Part shown: positions 7,164-19,100 of the stretch, piece by piece
Position numbering within the stretch: the first letter of the stretch is position 1
Layout: each line of letters begins with the position of its first letter
Origin: Alphaproteobacteria bacterium
GTDB taxonomy: Bacteria; Pseudomonadota; Alphaproteobacteria; Rs-D84
Reading direction: 5' to 3'
Assembly (NCBI GenBank): GCA_017616975.1
Contig: JAFZXC010000029.1
Location: forward strand, 1 to 34,138
DNA length: 34,138 nt
Program-made: the position numbers and the translations under genes
The notes under the pieces: generated by a model
Database searches by the model: none
Seen by the model: only the letters and a program-made list of their open reading frames with translations
What the model was told of the DNA's origin: nothing

Positions 7164-10100
7164 TCAGTCGCCGAGAGCCGAAAACACGCCCAGCCGGAAG
7201 GCGGCGTAGGAACGGACGTAGTAACCGCAGTCGTCGGCACAGTACGACGCACAACCGGAAGCCGAAGAGTACGTGTAGCCGAACACCCAGGACGCAACCG
7301 AGGAAGTATCAATTCCGGCAACGCTTGTCAACTTGCACCAGCATTTTGTTCCGCCGGTATTTTCCTGGGCCACGCTGGATGCGGTTGCCCATGAACCGTT
7401 ATTGCTGTTGCATGCGGCGACACCATATGCCTTGCCCCAACTGAACGTTGTGTTCCACGTCATCTGTGATGCATTGTATGTGTATGTTGAACCGTTGGTG
7501 TTGATGTCAAAGCCCGCCGCATCCCATGGATAGCCACGATTCTTTTTCGCCATATCGTCATAGACATAGTATGTTGTATTGCCGTTTTTAACCTTTAACG
7601 CCTTGGTTGAATCTGCGGTTGTCATGTGTTCCGTCGTTGACATGTTACCATAATACGTTGTTTCGCCAATTTTCACATTGAACGCCGGGTCGGTCTTTTT
7701 CACACTGCGCAGGCGAACCGTCGTATCGTCGGTGTGCAATATACGGCCACAGTCGCCGGCTTCGTCTGCACCATAGCCGGAACCGGTTGTTGTTGTGCCC
7801 GCCGGGCATGCGGTGCGGGTTCCCGCATTGTTATAATACACATTTTGTTTCGCCGCCCAGTATCCCGTTCCAACATCGGTGCATGTTGTGTCGGTTTTGT
7901 TCGCCATGTATGAACCGCCCATGCATGAACGATAGCATGAATTGATGGATGTAATTGCCCAGTTACCCGATGGGTGCGTTGCCGGACATGTCTTGCATGA
8001 ACTTTGCCCGGTTTCATCCTGGTATTTACCGGCATAGCATGCGTCTTGTGATGTCTTGCCGCTGCCGGATACATAGTAACCCTTACTTGCGGCGGTGCAT
8101 TGTGTCATGCCCGCACTTGCCGCATAGTATCCCGGTGTGCACTGGCTGCATGCACTGGTTGAGCCATAGTTCACAGTGTGTGTCGCCCGCGCCGAACCCT
8201 TGGCACACGTGCCCCAGTTTGTGCTGTTTTGGCCCGCACTGCCGATATAGTGACCACCGGTCACGCTTATTACGCATTCGGTATCCGCCACTTTGCCCGC
8301 AGTCGTATCATAATCATATCCCGATGGACAGTTGTTTTGGACACCGTTCACACAATATGTCGCACCATCGCACTGTGATTGACCCGTGCATGCATCATTG
8401 CCCGTGCAACCCGTGGTGTAATAACCCGTGTCAACCGTCGAACATTCTGATGCGCCGGTATCACTGTATTGTGTGCGTCCGGTACAGTTGCTGCATGTGT
8501 ATTCGGTGCCATAGTATGCCTTGTGTTCCGCCTTGTACGTTCCAGCGGCGCACTGGGTCAATGTTGTGCCGGTTGTGCCACTGCGCACGTTTCCGCCAGA
8601 TACCGTCAAATAACAACTTGTGTTCACGCTGTTTGTGGCACCGTCGTTGGTATAGCCCGTGCCATATGTCGTGCATGCCGTGCGAGCACCGTTCTTGCAG
8701 AAATAGCCGGAGCCACAGTTTTGCAACGCACTGTTGCCATTCTTGTATTTACCGTCGTCCACAGATTTGCATGTTGTTGCGGTTGTGCCGTCTTGCCATT
8801 CGTTTGTGCCGGAACATGCCGTTGGTGCCGTTGCGCCCGCTGGACACTTATTACCCGCACCGCATTGTGAACAGGTCAGGGTGTTCGACGTGATGGACGA
8901 ACCATTGTTTGCGTGATAATAACCGTTTGTACATGTATGTGTATATTTACATGTGTTGCTTGATACTGCGTCTTGTGAACATGTTGCGTTTGTATCCGTG
9001 CCACAACCGCATGATGACCATACCGCATACAACGCCGTCACCGAAGATGCGCTGCCACCCAATGCAACCGACGTTCCGGAACCGTTCGCCGCCGTGTTCC
9101 AACCGGTCAATATCTTGCCACTGTTGCTGATTGCACAGGTACTGCTGTTCCAACTTGGTGCGTTGCATGTGCCGCCATAAGAACATGTCATACTGCCGCC
9201 GGCACAGGTGCCCGAACCGCCATTACTGCTGATTGTAATGGTTCTGTTCGATGCAGATGCACTGTATGTTGCGTTGCTGGCATTGTAATTAGTTGTTGCG
9301 CCACAGTTCGCAGTGATTGTTGCCGAACCGGCTTTCTTGTATGTGATGGTGACCGTTGTGCCACTGACCGATACGGTTGCAACCGACGTATCGCTGGACG
9401 AAGCCGTCACAGCACCGCTTTCCGAACAAGTCACCGTGAACGAACCCGATGTTGTTGGGTATGTGACACTGCCACTTGTTGCGCTTAATGTCGTCGTTCC
9501 GTTCTTTTTCGCCATTGTACAGCTGTATGTGCCGGTCTTTTCGTTATAGTTCGTCGCCCCAGAAATCTTATAGCATATTGTCTTTGGCGATTCGCTGACG
9601 CTTGTCATTTGCGGTTTCGTACTGCTGTATGTTCCACATGTGCCATTTGTTTGGGTTGCATATGTCACCGTTCCACCAACACCGGACGTCACCGTTCCGC
9701 AGTTCTGGGCCGAACCGTTATATGTCAACGCATTACCCGATATTGTCACCTGGCTATCTGGGATAGTTGCGTTGGACACCGTACAGTTAAAGCTGCCTGT
9801 CTGCGTCGCATAGTTTTCTGCGGTCACCTGATAGTATATGGTCTTGCTGTCTGCGACATTGGTTATCGTCGGTGCATTATCCAGGTTATATGTCCCGCTT
9901 GTTGTGCCGTATTTCACAGTGTATGTGCCCGGTCCCGACACAGTCACGTTGCCGTTACATGTCAATGCACTGCCGTCATAGGTCTTGCTGTTATCGCTCT
10001 TCGTCACCTTGATCATCGTGCAAAGATAACTGCCACTCGCTTCGTTATAGTTCGTCGCATTCACCTTATAGTATACCGTCTGGCTGCCCGCATTCGTCAT

Positions 10101-13100
10101 CGTTATACTGCTGCTGTATGTGCCGTTTTGAGTGGTAGAATAGGTCACTGTCGCTCCACTCGCCGGTGCCGTCACAGATACATTAGCACAGCTCTGCGCA
10201 CTGCCACTCCAGGTCAATTTCTTGGTTGCCGCACTGTGTGTTATCGTTGCATTGTTAACTGTACAATCATATGTTCCCGTTTCATCATTATAGTTCGGGT
10301 TCGTAATCTTGTAATACACCGTTGTTGTTCCGGCATTGGTGCGGCTTGGAATTGTAGATGTGTAGTTGTTGCTGCCATCGGTGTTATATGTCGTAGTTGA
10401 ACCACTTGGCACCCCAGTCCATATTCCACCATCGCAACTCAATGCACTACCATCATAGGTCTTGCTGTTGCCACTGGCACCCACACTCGTAGCGCCCGCA
10501 CCACCAGAGCCCATTGTTGCCTTGGTTATCGTGCATGAATAACTGCCGGTCTTGGTAGTAAAGTTATCCCCACTTATCTGATAGTACACTGTCTTGGTAT
10601 CGGCAACGTTCGTCACTTTCGGTACCGTTCCGCTGTATGTGTTGCTACCATCGGTATTATATTTGATAGTTGCGTCTGATGGTGCTGTTACACTTGTAAT
10701 ACCACAACTATGTGAACTGCCATCATATGTCCAACTCTTTGCGCCACAGCCAGCCACACTGTCCGCACAACTTACCGCTTTCGCGTTCATTGTACATGTG
10801 TAACTTGCCGCCGTGGTTGTAGTATAGTTCGTCTTAGACACTTTATACCATACCGTCGTACTGCCAACTGTCGTCAATGTCGGCGCTGTGCTGCTGTATG
10901 TTCCGTTCTGTGACGTACTATATGTCACACTTGCCCCACTTGGTGTGGTCACAGTAACATTTGCACAACTTTGTGCTGTTCCGTTACTCGTGCTCGTTCC
11001 ATTATACGTTAACGCCTTATCTGACGCACTTGCTGTTATGGTTGCTGGCGTTATTGTACAAGTATAGCTGCCCGTCTTGGTCGTATAGTTAGATGCAGTT
11101 ATCTGATAATATACGGTCTTTGTATCGGCAACATTTGTTACTGCTGGCACAGTCGCGGTGTATGTGTTGCTGCCATCCGTATTATACTTTATCGTTGCAC
11201 CATCTGGTGTGACACCACTTGTTATACCACAACTGTGTTCGCTGCCGTTATATGTCCAGCTGCGGTTCTTACATGCACTGGTGCTGGTGGTATCACATGT
11301 TATTGTTCCGGCGTTCACGGTCAATGTATATGTCGCATTGCTGGTGCTGTAATTATCATTTGGTGCCGTCGCCGTGACAGTCACGCTCTGGGTTCCGGTC
11401 TTCTTTGGCGTCATTGTGACGGTGCCACTGCTGATTGCGGCGGTTGCAACCACGTCGCCACTGGTTGGACTTACACTCAACGAACATGCAGCGTTTGTGG
11501 TCGCATAGAACGTCTTGGTTGACGGGAAATCCGTGCTACCGCTGGATGTTGCAGACCCGTTCGATGCCGTCTTTATTGTCACGCCGCACGCCAGTTTATC
11601 CATATAGCATGTATAACTGCCCGTCTTGATATTACTGTCGGACGTTGTCACCTTGTAATAGACCGTCGTTGAACCCGCATTTGTGATGGTGCGTGGTGTA
11701 TCACTGCCATATGTACTGCCATCAGTCCCATATTTGACGGTATTGCCAGACGCTGGTGTTGTGACAGTTATGCCCGGGCATGTTTGTGCCGAACCAGAAT
11801 AGGTCAAATGGTTGCTTGGTGTTGTCACAACAATCGCCGAACAGCTCGCATTATATTTGCCATTGTTAGAAATGTTATAGTACCCATTATTACAACTTGT
11901 TGTATATGTGCAGACGCCCAATGGTGCCGTCAATGTACAGGTCGCACCAGTATTGCCACTGCACGCCGTACAGTCGGTCCACACCGCATACAAGTTCACC
12001 GTGTCACCATTGGTCGTGGTCAGGTTACTTACACTTTGACCGTTCGTATAGGTCGCACTGGTTGCGGTGCTGCTTGTTGACCACCCAAGGAACTTCTTAG
12101 TGCCATTAGTGAACGCATTGCTCGTTAATGCCTTGGACACATCATATGTATGACTGCTGTTGGACATTGACCCGGTCGCACCAGTCGCATTCGCATTATA
12201 TTTAACAGAGTAGGTGTTCGCTGTACAACTTGCATTGTATTTACCACTGTTCGCAAGTGTATTATAACCCGTCTTACAACTTGTTGCATACGTACATACA
12301 TTGTTCACAACACTTAAATTACATGTTGCGCCGGTATTACCACTGCATGCTGTGCACTGACTCCATTGTGCATACAATGTTTGTGCACCAGTCTTGTTCC
12401 ATGTCTTTGCACTGCTGATGGTGGTGCCACTGACACTATAATATTTCGTTCCATTTGTGCGTGCATCAAAGTACCCAGTGAATGTATATCCATCGCGTGT
12501 CGGCACGGTCAGGTTTGCATTGCTTGTATCCTTGGTCGGCATAGCACTGTCGTATGTCGCCGTCACCGTTGCAACAGTCGTCGCATCGGAACCGCTGGTG
12601 TTCTTGTTCAACGTGACTGTCGATGTTTGGGCATTACATGCGGTATTGCCACTGTTCGCAGCATATCCAGTATTACATGTCCATTTGGCATAGAATGTCT
12701 TGTTGCCGGTTGTGGTTGCAGACACACTTTGCGTTGTGGAACATGTTGTCAGTCCGGAATCTGTGCACCAACCACCAAACGTACTGTGTGCACGTGTTGG
12801 GGTGCCGGCGGCAACCGTTGCGCCAACGCCATATGTATATGTTGCCGGCAATGTGCCAACGTCAGATCCCGCTGTTACCGTACCAGAACCTGATTTTGTC
12901 TTAAACTCACCCGTCACCGTATCATACAAACCGAGCACACCATCGCTCCGACGCGCTGGGACATAATTATGTGTAACATTTCCACTTTCTGTAATAATCA
13001 AACTGTACACTTTTGCTGACGCACCATATGATGTATTTCCACCATTGGTTGTATTTATATCAAACACATACAACGATTTGTTTGTCATAGTAGTAGAAGA

Positions 13101-16100
13101 ACCCAAGGCAATTGTTGTGCCATTAACAGACGCCTTTCCATCATTCATATAATTCAATGTCAGGGTATATGCCGTATTTGCCGCAGGGGTCATTGATACT
13201 ATGTTCCGTGCATAATCAGAAGTTGTTCCACCATGTGGAAACCATACGCCATTATTACTGGTACCACCGTACACATTGATAGAGAATGGATTCCCTCCTG
13301 CATATGCACTTGCACTTGTTGCACCTAACACGATGTTATCTGCATTTTTCACCGTAGTAAGCGCAACTTTCATACTTGCACCAGTGTTCAATGTTGGAAC
13401 AATTCCTGTATCAATATAAACATTTCCGTCGGACTGCAGATATTCAACCTGGGTATATGCCGCAGTTCCACCGTTAAGGTTGTTGGTGATTGTATATGTC
13501 CGTGGCAAGCACACGCATGTTGAACCCGTGCATGTCGCCGTTGACGTCGTGTCGGTTCCACCCGCCTTGCTGTATCCGGTTGCGCATGTTCCGCTGTATG
13601 TACATGTATTATTGCTTATTGTTGGTGAACAACTTGATACACCAGTTCCATTGGTGCAACTGTTACATGTCGCAACGGTGCAAAGGTTCGATACACTGTT
13701 TGCAGACCACGATGGTGTTGCCCATGTTGCAAGGTTTGTGATTGATGAACATGTCTCGCTGCATGCCGTGTTTGGTGTTGCGTTATAATTCGTGCCGGTG
13801 CCGGACGTCGTTCTGCCACCCGGACATGCGGTACATGTGCTGCTGGCACTTGATGCGGTGCTGTATGACCCCTTGGCGCACGCAGTTTGGCTTGTTGCGC
13901 CAGCCGCCGCATAGTATCCATTAGATGCTGCAGAACAAGATACAGACACACTGGTGTCACCCGCAGAACCCGTCTGGGTCGCCGAACAATAGTATCCTGC
14001 CTTGCTGCTGCGGTTACATACCGGGGCGTTGCCAGAAACACTGTTCAAACTTGTTGATGCAACACTTGTTGTATTTCCGTTACAGGTTGGTTCAACCCAC
14101 ACCGCATAATATGTTGTATTGCCCGTTGGACATGTTGATGGTGCGTTTGCAGTGGTTGCACTGTCTGTCGTTGCCCAGCCCTTGAACACACGTTTTGTCT
14201 TGTAAAGGCTTGTTGTGGATGTGGAATCTGTTGCACTCCATGTCGGCAAGGTCATGCTGGAATCTGTCGTGCAAGTAAATGTCACCGCACCAGATGTCAT
14301 AGCAGTATTCTTTATCTTGCCACCTGTCGCACCGTTGCCATTAAGCGTTATCGTGTTCGTGTTCGCGGTACAATTAATTGTCTTACCACTGGCGGTTGCG
14401 TTGCTGTACCCCGTTGAACATGTACCGGTATAATTACATGTATTGCCCGTTGTGTTATATGTACACGATGCCGCACCGGTTCCCTTTACACAGGTATTAC
14501 ATGTCGCAACGGTGCACAGATTGCTTACCGTGTTATTCGATGAATTCCATGTCTGTGTGTTCCATGTCGCAAGATTCGTAATCGAAGAACATGATGTAGA
14601 GCAGGTTGTATCTGCATTTGTATTGAACGCAGTGCCGGTTCCCGACGTTGTCTTACCCGCCGGGCATGCCGTACAGGTTGCAGAACCCGCAGAACTGTAT
14701 GAACCAGTCGCACACTTGGTTTGCGTGGTTGCCCCCGCCGGTGAATAGTAACCGGCGGTTGTGGATGTGCAAACCTTGGTCTTCATACAATCAACACCAT
14801 TACACTGAGCATATCCACTGCCGTCACTAACCCACTGACTTGTTGATTGAATTGTATTGTAAGTACCAGCAGCACACGATGTTGGTTGACGTGTCTGGCA
14901 ATAGCTGTTTGCACCACCATAACCGCCATCACTCACGCTATACATACACCATATAATATACTTTGTGTCACTGTCAGTTTCAGAATCATTGAAATTAGCT
15001 GCGCAGCCACCAATAGCATTATGTATATTGTTCGACCACCAACCACCATAGCTCACAAAACGTCCGGACATTGCACTTTGAACCTCTGGACAGACAGAAC
15101 AACTGCCTGCATCAGCATAGGAATACGTCTGGCGACCGGTTGTAGAATCACTTGTGCACTTGCCACATGACGCACTGGTCGCACTGTCGCTTGTGCCACT
15201 TGGAGTTGCCGTCTTACCACCGCCGGCACAGAAATAACCCGCCGTGATATTGCCCGTCACACCCTGGGCAGTATTGGCATTGTATGTGTATGCCGTGCCA
15301 CCAGAACAGTATTTACCCGCCGGACATGCGCTGCACGCCAATGCACCCGCCGCCACGTGATAACCCGCATCACATGTCATTGTCCATTGTGCATATAATG
15401 TCTGGGCACCGGTCTTGTTCCAGTTCTTGGCACTGGCTAGCGCACTGGTGTAATACTGGGTACCACCCGTGCGTGCATCATAATAGCCATTAAATGCGTA
15501 TGTTGTGTTATTCGCCTTGTTGCGTGTTGGCGCCGTTAGGGTATTATTGCTGGTATCCTTGGTCGGCATCGCAGAATCATATGTCGCCGTCACCGTCGCA
15601 ACAGTCGTTGTATCAGAACTGCTGGTGTTCTTGTTCAATGTCACCGTTGATGTCTGCGCCGTCCATTTTGCAAAAAGGGTTGTGCCACCAACAACATTAC
15701 TAAACAACGAATTTTGGGTTTCACCATTCGCATTGATGTATTGCGTGCCCGAAGCGCCGGTCTTGTTCGTATAATAACCACCAAATGTATAGCCAGTCAG
15801 GGTAGGTTTAGTGATAACCCAACCTTGCGATTGAACCGACTGATTTAAACACTTTGATGAATCGTTCGCAATCGTACTGTTTGTGACTTCGGTGTTATAG
15901 TACCAACAAGCCTGACCAGTTGATGGTTGTTGTTTGTACACATACCAGTATTCTACTGTTCCGTTGCTGGTTGCCGCACTGCCGGTTGTATCGCCTGTTG
16001 ATGTATAGCGTTTTGGATCCAACGTCACCTTGTACGTGCGTGGCGAACAAGACGATGTCACCGTCGAAACACCCGCAGAACCCGTCGCATTGAACGATGT

Positions 16101-19100
16101 TGTTGTGTTAGTGTATCCGCTTTGGCTATATCCACTGGTACATGTCACCGCACATGTCGGGGTGTTCGAACTGACACTGGATGTTCCAGAACCATTTGAT
16201 ATGCTGCAGGTCACACTTTCCCATTTCGCATACAGCGTTTCGCTCTTGCTTGGGGTATATGTCCCACCAGCAGAACAACGTTTCGTAGTATAGTTCGTGT
16301 CTGTATACCAGCCAACCAATACCTTTTGACTCGTCCCACTCCCGTTCGTAGCTGTCGCACATGTCACCGTCCCACTCGCATTCGATTCAAACTGCGCATA
16401 CCATGTCTGGTTGCTGGTGTATCCTTTACCAGCACTTAAACCGTCACTTGTTATATATCCATTCGCATTAATGTATTGCGTCGTTCCACTTGCACTGTTG
16501 TAATACCCCTTGAAGTTTACACTCTTGCTTGCTGACGATGCACTAAGGTTAGAACCGCCGTTCACATTAAATGTGACTGTATAACTCTTGCTCGGTTTCG
16601 TCACCGCATTTGCAGATGTACCCATCGCATTCGCACGAGCACTGTCTTTATACACATTGGTATTATATGTCGTGTATATAGTTCCAGACCCCCCAGAACC
16701 ACCATTCGTGCTGTCGTTCAATGTAATCGAATATCCATTCGGTGTCCCGGTCGGGTTATATGTTCCACTGCCTGCCGTTAATGTGTATCCATCCTTTGCA
16801 CTCGTAGTATATGTACATGTACCATCACTGTTTACCGCTAATGAACAGTTCATGCCAGTCCCAGCAGAACAATCTTTACACCACGCCGCATGCATAGTCG
16901 CATTTGCTGTAAACGTCGTGTTCGATGGTAAGTTATTACTATCCGTTGGTATCCGTATGTTCGCATTGTCAGAACCACCAGTCGCAGTCAAATCATCGAG
17001 TTGTGCGAAGTAGAACCCACGGAACGTATAACCACTTCTTGTCGGCAGATTTATCCCAGATAACTCCTGTGTCGCACTACTGTCGCCGTACCATCCCGTC
17101 GCATACTTTTCATAGATAGTCCCATCCGCACCGCCGTTATGGGCACTTAACGTTATCGCAAATGTGTCTGGAACACAGCTTGTTCCACTGGCTTTATATC
17201 CTGTATTACAGCTGAACTTTGCATACCATGTCTGGTTGCTAGTGTATCCTTTACCTGCTGTTAAACCAGCACTTGTGATATAGCCATTCGCATTAATGTA
17301 TTGCGTCGATCCACTTGCACTGTCATAGTACCCAAGGAATGTTGCGTTCCCCTTCGTCGGTTTCGTTACTGGTTTCACTATGGTAGTCATACTCTCTGAA
17401 CGAGCACTGTCTCTATATACACCAGTATTATATGTCGTGTATATAGTCGATGACCCACCAGATCCACCATTCGTGCTGTCGTTCAATGTGATGCTCTGTT
17501 GATTGTTCGTGCATGTACCAGCGATGTCTGTCCCAGATTGTGTATAACCAGTGCTACAATTATAATGTGCATATATCGTTGATGCACCAGTCACCTTCCA
17601 ACTCGTGCTCAACACACTTGGACTTGCACTGCTACCAACATTCGTGGTCGTGTTATCTGCCGCTGTATAATACCCAGTAAATGCCGCATTACTCTTGCTT
17701 GGTGCTGCAGTCGTCGTCACTTCCGTAGCACACGTCACATCGTCCGTCTTAGAACTGTACCACTTTGTGTCATTAGTATATTTATACAACGTTGTGTTTG
17801 ACGTACTGCCACCACGTGTCGTGTTGTTCACAGTAACCGCATTACATTTTGCAGTACAAGCATAACTGACGGATGTTTCATAATAGTCACTACATATTTC
17901 ATCCCCACCACCACTGTACCCAGTGTTACACGTGATATCTGCACAAACTCGATTGCCTTCCGAATATACTGAATATGCTGAACCGTTGGTTACTGATGCC
18001 GATGGTGCAGTCCATGCAGCATAACGGTCTATACTGTTATCAAAGTTCATTTCTGATGCCGGTATTTCCCATACAGGCCCAATATTCGAACACCCACTGG
18101 AAGAGCAGTGCGTAAACGGAAGCCAACCCATCATTACTTTGTTAGAATAATTAGTACCGGAATCACCACAACCAAGATTCGCATAGTCATATGTCTGACT
18201 GGTTGGTGGATATGGACGTGGCAGGTAACAAGTCTGCCCGTTCGTACATTCTGTATAGCCATAATCACCACTGCTGTTTATGTTCCGTGCACCACTGTAA
18301 TATGACGAAATAACACCAGTGTCCCCACTTGTGCATTGCACGTTGTTCGGACGCAAATAGACAGTAACTTTTCCAGGTTGACATGACGAACCACTGGGGT
18401 CGCTCGTACTGTATTCATAACCACTGCCATGATTGTCTGTGTTAGCACCATTAATTCTGTATCCGGCTTTACATGTGCAATATGCAGACCCAGTGCTGGT
18501 CGCCTGGGCATTCGTTGAACAAGAACCACCACTATATGTTGCACCACAGTCCGCAGCCGTTCCAACCGCACCAGTCGCACTGGTCCCGCAACCCGTATTA
18601 TAGTATCCCGCATTTATCGATGAACAACTTGATGCCCCCGCAGAACTATACTTACCAGCCGGACAGGGTGCACATTCGTTTGCTCGTACGGTTCCGTCCG
18701 TAGGATGATATGTCCCAGCCGGACATTGTTCCCATACCGCAGTCAAGGTTTCTGGTGATGTAAATGTCGCACTGCCACCAAGCGCAATCGTCGTACCGCT
18801 GCGTGACCAACCGACCAGTTTATATCCACCCTTACCATAAGTTTTTGATCTACCATTATCCAATGAACAAGAAGAATTATAATTACAATAGTCATAGCCA
18901 CCCGAACCAAAAGTACCACTGCCCAAACTATATGTCAAAATTGGCGATGGTTTCTTTTTACCGGTACAATGATATCCTGACGGGCACGAACAGCATTTAT
19001 TACCCGCCTGGGGCGTGTTATTATAATATCCAATGCCACAGGTCTGGCCACTGACCATATAATATCCAGACTTACAACTGGTATACGTAGTAGTGTTGCT

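Noticed and set aside
6756-7254. Several short minus-strand frames with translations such as HCERSEAIQS
   Set aside because: Chance translations of the palindromic repeat family.
7955-8893. 312-aa plus-strand frame inside the giant gene
   Set aside because: Cys/His/Arg-rich translation typical of the antisense of a Thr/Gly/Cys-rich repeat gene.
9609-10400. 263-aa plus-strand frame inside the giant gene
   Set aside because: Same reason: an open antisense frame over the MBG repeats, without start signals.
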